Positions 11,191 to 23,193 of a stretch of DNA of 64,000 bases are shown here, one piece after another. The translations under genes were made by a program, and so were the position numbers. The notes under the pieces are model-generated. The model did not search any database and was not told where the DNA came from. It saw only the letters and a program-made list of their open reading frames with translations. The stretch comes from Alnus glutinosa (taxonomy: Eukaryota; Streptophyta; Magnoliopsida; Fagales; Betulaceae): NCBI RefSeq assembly GCF_958979055.1, contig NC_084897.1, positions 26,748,628 through 26,812,627 of the forward strand. The letters run 5' to 3'. The first letter of the stretch is position 1. Each line of letters starts with the position of its first letter.

Positions 11191-14100
11191 CTAACCTCTC
11201 GCAGAACTTAATCTCTCTGCTGCACGTTCAATACTGAGTTCATGTCGACGTAAACCACGCCACAACTTGTTTGAATTGTCATCCAAAAGTCCGAGCTTAG
11301 CTATCTGCTTGTGCAGAGCCTCCAAGTTGACAAGGGGGATAGTTGTTGGCCGTCCATGAGCACACTGCATAACAAACTTTCACAGTTATTCAAGACGACA
11401 GCTGAGTAATACTCTCTCTCACACTCTCACACACACATGAAATTAATTCGCATAATCACCTTCTTTAAAATGTTTCTAAAGATTATTAACTCACTTGGAA
11501 ACAAAGTGAGGTCTGCTTTAGCTCTTCAACAATGAGGGAGCATTCTGAAGGTAGCAAAGAGTCCCCAAACATAATTGCACCTTAATTACAAAGTACAACA
11601 AAAGTAAGGAAATCTATCGAAATAAGAAGAAAATTCATCTTCATAGAAGTGCTACCCCAGATTCTTCTTTCCCACAAAAAGATAAGGGCTGGGAACTGGC
11701 TAACAGGCAGAAATTTGCAAGGAGGTAAAGTAGGAAGGAAAAAGGAGTCTCAGATGTACATCTAAAATTAGAGAGACTCACTTCCCTTTAGTAACACAAA
11801 TCCATATGGGAGTATTTTATGAAGATAACAATCTCCGCTCACATGAATGTTGAAAGCATAAAAATCTCCTCCCACATGAAAAAGCTAGAATCATACTTAT
11901 GCTTTAATACTCCACTTTTCAGGGCATGCATGTTTCTAGTGAGAACAAGCATGTACCTCTGCATGCTTTCATATTAAGGACTCGAAGAACTGATGGTGGC
12001 ATTGTTGATGATCCATCTGTATCAGCAAGCTACAGATTGCACAATATACTGGAGTTAGAAAGACATTGATATTGTTTAAAGTAGGCAAAGAATAGAGAAT
12101 AAGCAAAAGAAATGGAAACGTTACTGTAAAAGGTGGAGTGCTAGATAATACCTGCTGAAGAAATTCTAAAAGATCTACATCAGACAAATTGACACCTAAA
12201 ATGTTGGGTACCTGCATGTGTTTTATTGAAACAAATTATATCAATAGCAATAAACACACGAGGGGGCAGCAGTTATTGCAACTTTAAAAAGTGAATGTAC
12301 ATTTGCAATAGATTTCAACTATGGCTGCAACCAGAACAAGTTGAATCCTAGTTTTTCAACTCAATTTCAGTCAAGTTTATATTTTTGATGAGTAAAGTAT
12401 ATTCAAAAAGTGCAAAGGGGCGCATCCTATAGTACACAGGACTCGGTCAAGTTTATATAGGGCTTGAGCTTGAATCAAGATTTGCCTAACAAGCTCAATA
12501 GTTGCTAACAATAAGATAGTCAAGCTCAAGCTTAGGCTATTTCCTCTGACAAGCCTAATTCAAGCTTGAGCTCAAGCTTGGCACAAGCAACATTCAAATG
12601 TATATACTTGTTAAAAAAACGTTACTTCTCCAAACATGTTTATTTTTATACGATAATAAACCCAAATATTATCACATATAGACTTGCAAGCTTCTGAACA
12701 AAGTGTGACAGCTGTTGAGCTTGGGGTCGATTACAGAATGGAGCCAAGCAGAGCAAACAGTCAAGCAAGCTTGAGCAGCTTGGCTCATTTACAGTCCTTG
12801 TAACAACGACCATTTAACTTTGGCTTTAACAAATAGTTGAGATGGATAAATATCTTCTTCTAACATGCTTTCAGCTCATATAAAAATGGAATATAAGAAG
12901 CAAATAAGAAAGGAGACGGTGCTTCACCGCAACAAGTGTGATAACTGTTGGCCGCTTGTGGAGAAGATTCAAATTCCTGCGAAAGCGGTTAATGTCATGA
13001 ACCATACAAATCAGGCAAGGAAAAGAAAAGGTCAAAAAAAAGAAGTTATCTCAGGAGAAGGAAACTATAGAACACAATGAACTATGAAATGGCGAAACTC
13101 CTATCTAGCCTCATAAAAAAGTTGAGCACAAGCACATTAAACACTAGATCAGCCGGCGATGCCTTCTCAGTTCATCTCCAAGCGATAAAGTTTTATTCGT
13201 TTAGTTGAAATTTCATAACGCTGGAGAATGAGAAGCCAACACCAGTGTTGTGTTTTTCTATTTAGATTATAAACAAGTATGAGGGTTTGCTAGAAAGAGA
13301 ATACCTCTTGAAAGACCTTGAATCTTCACCATGAATGTTGCAGATCCAACCCCAATCTTTTATCTCTTCAGCATAATTTTGCAGTAACTGATGGGCAATC
13401 TCTGGCAGCATCTGTTATTACCATGTTTGAAGTCAAACTCAAGAATTTCAGAGACTCAAATATTCCATAGGCCCACAGAAGAACCTAGCATAGCATCAAA
13501 TTCAGACATACCAACTCCTGTTCGCCGTCCAGATAATTAATTGTCATTGCTTCTCCAGATAAAACCTAAGCAGTCAAATAGTCTTATAAGCTATGATAGA
13601 TAAATCATGTCCACAAGTTCAAACAACAATTTTTTTTTTTACCTTTTTACGCAGTTCCTCCAGTCGGATCCTTTCATCTGCTGCATGCTGTAGAAAAGGA
13701 CCACTGCTAAAGTCATTACTCCATCCAAATCTATGCAGAGGCCCTCTCTCTCCCTCCCTCCCTCCCTCCATGTGTGTGTGTCAGTGTGTGTGTACATGTA
13801 TGTACGTGTGCACCTTTTTGAGAGTGCATGTTTCTCAATGTGTGGACAAGTTGTGAATGGATGCTTATATGCATAAGCATCTCATTCAACTTATGTTTTT
13901 TCTCAGTAGGCGCAATTACAAGTATGTTTACATACAGACATCAATTTTGAAGAAAAGAAGCGTGTCTGACTAAATTCCAATAGAACTTCCTCAAAAATAA
14001 AATCATCTAAGAAAGCACTATCATTATTAGTGCCCTTGTTCCCCTCCAAAGATGACCGTGCAGTTCAATAAAAGGTAAAAATCAAATCAAATGCATACGA

Positions 14101-17100
14101 ATATTAATTGCTACACTACAGATGAACCCAAGGTGCCCTTATTTAGTAAAAAAAATTTAATTAAATATGGAAAAACAGATATTGCATGATCAAGGGAAAA
14201 AAAAGATCAGAAACAAATAGTAATAAAAAAACCTGGTCAATAACAGCAAGTGTTCCATCACCCACAACTGGAATGAATTTCTTATCCACCTGTTGAAGAA
14301 CTTTGGCATCAACCAGGCAGCTCTTGTTGATAGATTCAGGAACTAATAAATCACCAGCAAGATGAAAGAATCCAGAAGAGATGTCAAGTATATTACTTTC
14401 ACTGCGAACATCATATGATTTATTTCTGTCCTGTATAAAAAAGGATAAAATCTTGAATAGTGATGAAAAGCTCATCTGTATTAACAAAATCTTCCAAATT
14501 TACAAAATTACTCAACTGTTGTCTGGGAAGAGCAATTCCGCCATTTGGACCAAGAATTCATGGAATCTAGAGTTTCCCCTGAGATGAAGTTATATAGTGT
14601 AACTGCTATGTTAATACATTAAGAGATAGGAGATATGCAGGTAGCAACGAACACAAGCCAAAATGAAACAAAAGTGGTAGAAGTTTTCAAAAACAAAACC
14701 TGATACAAAATTTATTGCTTGTTGGCCAATTAATAAATGCTTCTAGCATGATTGATGAAGTTAATGTTCCAGCTCCACAAAATCATTATGTACATATGAA
14801 GAAAACGATTGTACAAGCTCATATGTTTATAAATATCATATCAAAGCCTGAGAAAATTCATCCTTGAATTAACATTATAACTATACCGGCACCATACACC
14901 AACAGGAAGTACATTTATGCCTAAATATTGGTGTTACCTTTAACTGGAGCAGTATCTTCAAAGTCGAAATAATGGGACTGTTCAAACTTTTCACCTTCTT
15001 CAATCTCCTTCAAGTTTGCTGAAATGCCTGTCATCTTGTCCGTATCTGATCTGAAAGCAAGCCAAGGTAAGTGAGAAATTGAGCAACAGGTGCATTAAAA
15101 CTGCTATAATAAAGATTATAAAAACAAGTGTAGTACCTAGTATCCGACAGCAAATGCTCCACAGTACTTGGCATATGATATAAATGGCAATCATCAGAAG
15201 GTTGTTTGGCACACTTTAACCTATTAACTTCTGCAAAAATAAAGGCTTATTTCAGTTAGTTTTTGCATCATTTTGCCAAGTCTTAAAGGGCAACTCAATC
15301 ACGAAAGAACCTGAATCAGTAAGAGTATTATGAAAGGTTTTGGCTTTGGGTTTTCCCGCTTTCATAATTGAAGGATGATTCCAAGAAAAGAACTTCCTTT
15401 TGCCTCTGTAAAACGGTGGAGCTGAATGGCTTCTTCTTGATCTTTCTTTAGAAACATGATCCGGTTCACATTCTTGATTCCTCATAAAATCCCTTTGTCT
15501 TTTATATTTGTTAATACCTGTGAAATCTTCAACACATGAGTCCACATACAACCTGCCTGTCTCCTTAGGTAATATATCTGGATGTTCAGGAGAAAATTTA
15601 TAATCTCTATTGTGTCTTTGAAGGAATTTGCAGGACTCTCTACTAGAACCAGCATAATCATTAAAATCTAATATATTATATCTACAACTTGAGGAGCAAT
15701 TGTCCTGGCTAGAGCCCTTGGACATGATACCATGACGAGATTTACGGTCCCTCTTTCCATAATCCACAAAATGGCTACAACTAGTGCTTTCACCAGAGTG
15801 GGAACTACCCCCACATGCATTTTCATCCTTGAAATGCTCAACATCCCAAGGTGTGGCTCGAAATAAGGGATCTGAGGTCAGGGAACACCAGTCAGAATTT
15901 GATGTCTGACGACTGGAGCCAAAGTTTCCTATTTCAGTGATTGAATTAGGTTCAATAAAATCTTCTCCAATGAACTGCTCTGCATAAGATGGGATTGACT
16001 TTACAAAAGCTCTTGACGGAAAATCAAAATCTGTAAGCACGTCACATTTTGTAATTTCTCTCGTAGAGGCCTGCGGACCCGATGCCTCATCTTGCCAAAA
16101 GGTCCTTGAGAGGAAATCAAAACTCTGGTTACTACTATCAACTTCTAAAATATTAACCCTATCATGAGCACCTGCCTGCTTCCAGTCGGTCCTGAAGCTA
16201 TCCCTCTGAAATTCAAATCCTTCTTCATTTACAAACAAAGCCCTCTCAAGTGGCAGGCTTCTTCTAGAGGAGCAACCCTGCAGCAAAGGTTTTTTGATAC
16301 CCCTGCCAATCAAATCACAAGATAATGCCACCCCTGCTGATTCATTGATCGCATCTGGATCATCTTTAAGGGATTCAACTCCCCATGCTGAAGTTAAACA
16401 GTTGTCCACATTATCATTGGATCTGTTCTCCAAAAAATGATCTTCCACAGATAAAAAGTTGTTATCAGATGCCAAAAGCTGGTTGTCAAACTTACAGGTC
16501 GCTGTGGGTATGCATTTGGCCTCAAGACCATCCCATGAATGGAAAGCATAATCAGTTTGACAAACAAATCCCACCTGAATTTGTTGCTCTTTAAATTCAG
16601 CAGAATTTTTGGGCAAGTTTACAAAAGGAATTCTATCCTTTCCTGCGTGAGATAAATGGTCAACCTCTTTGGTTAGCATATCTGATGGGGAAGAGAAAAT
16701 GTCAAGAGAAGCTTTATGATTTGCGATCCTGCGCTTCTTTTTTGCAATTTCAGATGTTTCTGACAAATCTGCATCAAGAAAATCTAGCAACAAAAAAGGT
16801 GATAATTAGCTATGAGCTAAGAGAAATCAAACCAAAATTATTCCGTGTAGTCCATAAAGCATGGTACTTCGATAGCATTTATGAGATGATAACCTTCTGC
16901 TAAAGTTAAATTGCTTTTTAACTCAAATAGCTTGATTAAGTACAACTTCTAAGACATGGATCAAGTTTAATTCACTTCATGAAAAACGAAGCTGTTTAAT
17001 TTTTTTATTTTTTTCAGAAAAAAAAAAAAAAAAATTGATTTTTACCTCCTGCTGTTAAGATGTCATCAGCTTCTTTCCAGATTGGATCTTTACTTATTAT

Positions 17101-17526
17101 ATCAGCTACATGATTTATAGAGTCCCCTGAAAACATCTCTGAGGTTAATACAAGTTTCGGAAGTCACTGAACCAAATTAGTGTTAATAATCAGCAAGATG
17201 CATTGCAAGAGTATACCGAAAGTTAGATTCTCCTTCCATAATTGTTGAATGGCTCTCTCAGTGAATGAAAGTATAGGAGCCCAATCCTGGCAAAAGCAGA
17301 CGAGAGGAAAAAAAAAATAACAATGGTGCCAAGAAAAGCAACGGATTCACTAACCATTCACATGTTCAAGGAGCTTTTCCTTAAAAGGAAAGGAGAGACA
17401 AATAATATCCTGTGCACTGTGACCAAGGAGTATATTCCGAGAAAATGAAAAAAAAAAATCATTATAATTAAGTGATCACCTAATTAGCAGCACTCCATAA
17501 AGAAGAGAAGAATTACAAGCATCCGA

Positions 17527-17577
<51 letters not shown>

Positions 17578-20500
17578 GGTCTCATAATGCTATTTTCAAT
17601 TACTACCCTAAAGTCGAATAACCCCAAGACATATGGACATTTCAACAAGCCTGGATCCATAACAGAGAAGTCCTCCAGAACCATAACATGCTTTACAAAC
17701 ATTAAGCCACTTGATGAAGTCAAATTCAAAATAAAGAGATCCAGAAAAACTCATACAATTCAATCAGCAACTACCATAAATCAGAAGTAACGATTAGACA
17801 AGAAAGCGCATTACCTTGAACTCAACATATGTCTTTGATGGTTCAAAGGTTAAATCATAAAGAGATCGAGGGCATCTTAGATTCAAAATATAAGCTGGAT
17901 ATGCTTGAGACCTGCTTCTCTTTCGGTTTTGGGACCCATTGTTGACTTTCCACGGATCCAAACACTCAAAGCTAGTAGCCAATTGATTCAGCAGTTTATG
18001 GATTGGACCTTTGCAAACGAACCGTGAGTTAATATCTGCTAGTGTGAAGGTCACAACCAAATTCTTAGATTATCTAATCATCTCCAATCCCATTACACCC
18101 ATCCTAAAGATTTAGGATACGTTTGATACGCAAAATGACTATCCCAAGTGTTAGAGTATATGATAAGGATTTTTATCCTTTTCATATACTCTAATATCAA
18201 GCCTATTATAATCTACCTTCTTCCATTTCTAATAAAAGCTATTCCTTTTTCCTAATGGAATAGCCATTCCACATACCAAACGTACCCTTAATACTTTGTT
18301 GATAGGAATACATAGTCATGGATACATATATATTGAAAAGCCTGCAAAAAAGAGGTGTTGTGTTATTAGACACAGGGATAGTACAATAAAAAATAAAGCA
18401 TATAGTTAATTACTTAAATCATTAACAAAAATCTTCTACCTTAATTTTGAAACAATCAACGGGATCAGATATGTAGCCAGAAAGCTTTAATACACCATCA
18501 CTATTGTTTAATTCATGAAGAGAGTCAGAGACTTCTAACCCAAAGCCACTTGTCAATAGCAACAAAGGAGAAGAAGGCTGAGTGCAAAGAAGCTCGTCCC
18601 CACTACGTGTATAGAATAAAAGTATAAGTAAACAAGCATGAAAAACAAACCGGTTCCAACTTGCTAATTTGACAGGAAGACACCTTTCAATATCGATAAC
18701 TTTGAAGGAAACTTGTGAGTGGACAAGGGCAATCCTAAGTACACCTTTCTTGACCGAGTGCAGCACCTTCTTGGGGCTACCAATTCAGTAATGCAAATTT
18801 TTTTGAGAAGTTGAAAAAAAAAAAAAAAAAGTTCCAACGTAGAAATTGACTAAACAAAAGAAGAAGAAGCAGAAGAAGAAACCTGGATTGCATATATTTC
18901 CTTCGAACTGGTTGGTTGTAAAATAAATCGCGGACATTAACTGCAAAGAGTCAAGCAATTAACTGAAGTTTTATTGTATATTGTAACTAACAAAGATATA
19001 GAACAGAAAATTTATATTCATAAAAATTAATTTCAAATTACATGTTCAGGTGAAATTATTAGGAGCAAAATGTTTACAAGCAAAGGGAAAAAGAAACTAT
19101 AAAGAGCAAATGTTACATACATGCCAAAATTAATTGTCATATTAAAAATAATAATAATTGTTACAAATTGCCCGAGTAACCCATAAGCAATTACAAGTTT
19201 CTCCATATTTACAAATTTGACAGATTAATAGTACAAATTCAGCACCTCATGATCAAGGTAATTCTTGTGCAGAATAACACATAATAAGCTACACGGATAG
19301 ATCAGCACAAGCATTTTACTTAAAACTAAACCAGCCAATCAACCCCACTGCCTATTGAGAGTTGTCATAAAAAGGAGAACGAGAGACAGATTAAAGCATA
19401 AAAATGGCATGAGAAGATCTTCAAACAAGGGAAGTATCCTAGCATGCTAATGATAATGTTGACAAAATAATATATTACCTGTGGTGCCTACGTCCTTCCT
19501 ATCATTATCAATTCCAAGATACAAACACTTGCATCCCTGAACAGAACAGTGCAAAAGTAAACCAGAGCCAAGCTTGCATGAATAGCAGGAACAATAAGCA
19601 ACTTGCTCCTGGAATAGCAAAATTGAAATAGTAATGAACTGCTCGTGCCTTAATGACTTTGCAATATCCATTCGGCCTCCCATAGGCTTTTGTTATAATT
19701 TCCAACAATGAGACATCCGAAATGGAAGCCAATGCTTCTCCCCGAAAGCCGAAGCTTCCACCAGCAGCATCCATATCAGCCAACTGGTGGAACTTTGATG
19801 TTGCTGCTCAAACATTTACATATACACAAACATTATTAAAAAATTAACTAGCTAATCCAAATTATTATTATTATTATTTTTTGGATGAATGATAGCTAAT
19901 TCAAATTCATATAATATAAATGTGATTTCTGATGCATCTCAATTTATTCCACGAGATCTACTTTTGATACTCCCTTGTTTGAGCTAACTTTGGTTATACT
20001 CCACTTCTATCCCCACTACCAAAATCCACCAAGCTACTAGTTAGAATTTTCTAGATAGTTTTCAACCTCCCTCATCCTCTTGTTGTATAGAGTCCACTAG
20101 TTAATGAGCACTGCTATTTCTTTCCATGTAAGATATGTTTACAACCAAAGAAATCAACATACTATTTGAATGAAAATCTTATTAATGCTGATAAGAGGGC
20201 AATTACAAATAATGATCCAGACAAACTGTGAAAAAGATTAAGTTAGCCTGATTAGTAGTTAGCTAATATTGACTTTGTCAGAATTAACCATGCCATTACA
20301 CCTCCTGCAATTATATCAAGAACATGTGAGCTCCTCTCCCCAAAAAAGAAAGCCAAATTGTATAATTGAAGGTATCAAGAATGACAAAAGCAAATAAATG
20401 CTATACTCCAGAATCACTATCACATAGGCACTTGAAAACCATTACATGCATCAACCAGAAAGAATCCCAGCAAAATGAAAAAAAGATAATAACTGATAAC

Positions 20501-20939
20501 TTGGTTACCATATCTCTCCCCCAACAAAACCAATCCATCCCGAGTAACACCAGATCCTGCAAGTACCTTAAACGGATCAAAATTTATAACATGCTATACA
20601 GATTTAACCCAGAAAAGTACAATTCAGTACCGACCATCATCCACCACTTTTACAAAACACGTGCCAACACCCACGTAAACCGATACCTGACACAACAAGT
20701 AATCGTTGATTCTCGGAATTTCAATATTGCCATACCATACAAACAATTTAGATATAAAATTAAGTCCACTCTCCTAAAGCATAGAATGATTTAGACGGCA
20801 GGGACATATTCACCTTTGTCGCACCGGCATCCAGGCTATTAAAAACCAGCTCTTCCACAACCCTCGTCAGGTCAAAAAGGATAATCCCAGAACGCACCGA
20901 ACTACGAACTGCCTCCGGCAAGGGATTGATGCTCCTCAT
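11191..20939 (-). CDS. MLH3: MLH3, MutL-gamma mismatch repair and meiotic crossover endonuclease subunit
   Basis: Partner of MLH1 in MutL-gamma, acting in meiotic crossover resolution and mismatch repair. I assemble 25 coding exons: 20814-20939, 20635-20686, 20509-20556, 19649-19803, 19479-19536, 18883-18940, 18684-18776, 18440-18602, 18326-18341, 17815-18035, 17217-17286, 17046-17126, 15311-16783, 15137-15230, 14938-15050, 14517-14578, 14233-14430, 13643-13687, 13512-13565, 13305-13411, 12928-12976, 12152-12211, 11957-12029, 11495-11580, 11191-11364. Total 1242 residues. N-terminal GHKL ATPase: Glu30 and Asn34, DDGSG at 58-62, GFRGEAL at 94-100. The long exon encodes a low-conservation linker. 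The C-terminal endonuclease motif DQHA(X)2E(X)4E is intact at 1026-1037, and CAHGRP begins at 1186. One intron is GC-AG and one exon is 16 nt. The exon 12 acceptor is ambiguous by 12 bases, both choices in frame. Confidence 0.93.
12320..12800. mobile_element. old hAT-like relic in an MLH3 intron
   Basis: Lies in the intron between exons 12928-12976 and 12152-12211. It is full of CAAGCTTGAGCTCAAGCTTG-type subterminal motifs, and its right side ends in CTTGGCTCATTTACAGTCCTT, whose reverse complement resembles the hAT-like termini seen at 59589-61868. The left end (about 12320) is degenerate, and no target duplication was recovered. A LINE tail is nested inside it. Confidence 0.5.
12383..12442 (-). 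mobile_element. truncated LINE 3' tail with 16-bp target duplication
   Basis: A 60-bp body is bracketed by TCAGTCAAGTTTATAT (12367-12382) and TCGGTCAAGTTTATAT (12443-12458). On the minus strand it reads CCTGTGTACTATAGG, GCGCCCCTTTGCAC and ends TACTCATCAAAAA, the familiar 3' end of plant L1-type LINEs. It is severely 5' truncated, as is usual for target-primed insertion, and sits inside the hAT-like relic. Confidence 0.8.
17528..17574. repeat. (GA)n microsatellite in MLH3 intron
   Basis: About 23 uninterrupted GA units in the intron between MLH3 exons 17815-18035 and 17217-17286. On the gene's own strand it is a CT-rich tract, but it is too far from the acceptor to act as its pyrimidine tract. 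Confidence 0.9.
18115..18287. mobile_element. Tourist-like (PIF/Harbinger) MITE in MLH3 intron
   Basis: A 173-bp element with inverted ends GGATACGTTTGATACGCAAA and GGGTACGTTTGGTATGTGGA (the latter read from the right), flanked by the trinucleotide TTA at 18112-18114 and 18288-18290. A TTA duplication and a G-rich end with GTTTG are the signature of the PIF/Harbinger superfamily. It fills most of the short intron after the 16-nt microexon at 18326-18341. Confidence 0.75.
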
Positions 20940-21700
20940 TGAGAATCAAGCTGAATTTACCAAATAGCTTCAATCATTGCAAAATTTCAACGAATTTAAC
21001 CTACATTTACGTACTTTAGCAATCTGTGGTTTATCTATTCACAGAAACACACACCACAACATGGAAATTACACCTGCGCTCACCACTACACAATCCCAAT
21101 GTGTAGCAAAGAAAACGAATACATACATACATGACACATATACATACATGTGTATGTGTATATATAATGAGAACGCTCAGAGAAAATATATATAATGAGA
21201 ACATGATTCGTGTAAAGACGCTTGCCTAGTGATGCGATTAGCGTTAGGGCTTAGGGTTCTGAACGGAACGTCGACGTTAAGGCATAAGCAGACCATTAGC
21301 ACAGGTTCGACGCAGTGGGTTTTGAAATGAAAGCCGAAGAAGAAAAAGGCGGTCGAGGAGAGGAGGGGTGTCGATGGATGGGGTATGATAAGATCACGGG
21401 GGCGAGGCTTAGTTAAGTCACAAGTGTGATGTCATTGGATGACACGTGTAATTTAGTGTGTAATGGCCGGACATCATATGGGATTTTTCCTTTCTGATCC
21501 TTTTGACGGCTGTGGTTTTTAGTGGTTGGAGCGCCATCTCTAAAGTCCCCGCGGGTAACAATGGTCAGTCACTATCTATTAACTGACTTTTATGAAGAAA
21601 CAGTTGCACGCAAGTCGCAAGGGGCATTATTTTTTTTGTTCAATTACGATAATACCTTACATTTCTCCGAGCTTAGGGCAAAAACAAAATATATCAAGAA
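20940..21700 (-). promoter_or_regulatory. MLH3 5' leader and promoter region
   Basis: Read on the minus strand, bases 21258-21244 give AACCCTAAGCCCTAA, two telo-box-like motifs about 305 bases before the ATG. Telo boxes (AAACCCTAA core) are established elements in promoters of many plant replication, repair and ribosomal genes. No TATA box was confidently placed. The function here is inferred from position only. Confidence 0.45.
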
Positions 21701-21710
21701 CGAAGATTAA

Positions 21711-21865
21711 GATTAATGCAACACATCATCCCTTTGTCTTCTCTTCGTCCTTTCAAAATTGATGTGCCTCTTAAAATTACCATTAGATATCCAATGGTGA
21801 TTTTAAGAGGCACATCAATTTTGGGGAGACAAAAAGATGACAATGGGATGATGTGTAGCATTACT
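21711..21865. mobile_element. Mutator-like MITE with 10-bp target duplication
   Basis: A 155-bp near-perfect foldback flanked by exact copies of CGAAGATTAA (21701-21710 and 21866-21875). The ends read GATTAATGCAACACATCATC and, from the right, AGTAATGCTACACATCATCC. The arms run nearly to the centre (CCATTGG near 21798), so the single strand folds almost completely. It is a relative of the element at 10748-10893 by its TAATG(C/T)TA(C)ACAC end. Confidence 0.8.
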
Positions 21866-21875
21866 CGAAGATTAA

Positions 21876-23052
21876 ATTAGTATATAAAAATTAAAATTAA
21901 TATCCATTCAATGTTAACCAAATATAAACAAAAGAAAATACAAAAAATAATTGTTTCTTAATATAATTAAATTTTCAGTCCAATCACCTATTAAAATGGA
22001 ACCCAAACGTTCTTTCATATCCTAAAAATCATCTATGGTTGAATTTAAACAAAATTTCGCAATAATTTTTCTTTTGATGTACAGCATTAAAGAGTCGGTT
22101 TGAAATTTATAATTAATTTTGTTGCGAAGCCTAATTTTTACAATATTTATGATTAAAAATGTTCATTATATAGTTGCGGTAGAAACAAATAAACATAACG
22201 TTTAGTATTCAACAACCTTTTAAGCACCTCTAGGAGAATATAATAGCCAAAAAAAAAAAAAAAATTGGGATTTTTATTTCTTGCATTTTACTATTTTATT
22301 GTTGTTTATAAGTAGAAGTCCAGAAGTAATCAAGTAAATAGGGTTACAACTTACAAGTTTAAGGACAGGAGCAACCAGCCAAGGCAAGGGCCAGCAAGTC
22401 TAGGCAGGGGGCTCAAGGCTATAATTTTGGGCCCATTTTTTATTTAACTAAATTTTATATTTAAAAGACTTGGGGCTCACTATAGGTCTGTCTCTGCAGT
22501 CTGCAGGGGGCTCAAGCCTATAATTTTGGGCCCTTTTTATTTTTTAATTTCTGAGATAGAACTGGTTATGAGATTACAAATTTTAAGACTATATATCTTC
22601 AACGGAAAGTGTTATATGTTGAGAAATATTTTTGAAAAGAAATAACTAATTTTGGCTGAAAAACCATGAATATGGTTCTAAAAATATTTTTCGTGGTTTA
22701 TATTATATTGAAAATGATTAATTATAAAATTTTCAAATAGGATCCACATCGTTCTGATTATTCTTCATCAACAAATCGGCAAACGTCTTTGTTCCCAAAA
22801 CTCCATTGACCCCATCTTCACCATTGACGCACAAGCTCCTCTTCTGGTCAGCCACAATGGTACGACGAAGGTCTTGAGAAGAGAGGGGCTCTAAATTTTG
22901 GGAAAAAGAAAAAGAAAAAACATAAACTTTTTTGTTGATCAGGACAAATGTTTTCTATTGATTAAAAGATTGTTTAACATTAAAACAGATGGAGTTTAAA
23001 TTGAGCATCACGCATTATTCAACTAATGTCACATTTTCTTCAATTCTCAAAA
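21876..23052. other. AT-rich spacer with a short duplicated block
   Basis: No gene is seen. A block of about 32 bases, beginning GCAGGGGGCTCAAG and ending ATTTTGGGCCC, occurs at about 22404-22435 and again at about 22503-22534, roughly 99 bases apart. The rest is AT-rich with short homopolymers. Confidence 0.5.
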
Positions 23053-23062
23053 GGTTGGGCCC

Positions 23063-23183
23063 GTCTTCGAGGGGTAGCTCAATCGGCTGGATACCACACC
23101 TCATAAAACGGAGGTCACTGGTTCGAATCCTTTTTCCCCCTCTTGTGTGGACATGTAAAAAAAAATAAAAAAAAAAAAAAAAT
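23063..23183 (+). mobile_element. tRNA-derived SINE
   Basis: A tRNA-like head is followed by a short tail TTGTGTGGACATG and a poly(A)-rich end. Internal RNA polymerase III promoter parts are clear: box A TAGCTCAATCGG (23075-23086) and box B GGTTCGAATCC (about 23120-23130). Exact copies of GGTTGGGCCC flank it at 23053-23062 and 23184-23193. The T-stem is badly paired and the acceptor stem poor, so this is a SINE and not a working tRNA gene. The anticodon-loop position reads CAT. Confidence 0.85.
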
Positions 23184-23193
23184 GGTTGGGCCC

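Noticed and set aside
22404-22534. Possible terminal repeats of an LTR element
   Set aside because: The repeated block is only about 32 bases, with no primer-binding site, polypurine tract or coding remains nearby.
23070-23143. Candidate tRNA-Met gene
   Set aside because: Boxes A and B are good and the loop reads CAT, but the T-stem and acceptor stem pair poorly, a poly(A) tail follows, and a 10-bp duplication flanks the unit. It is a SINE.
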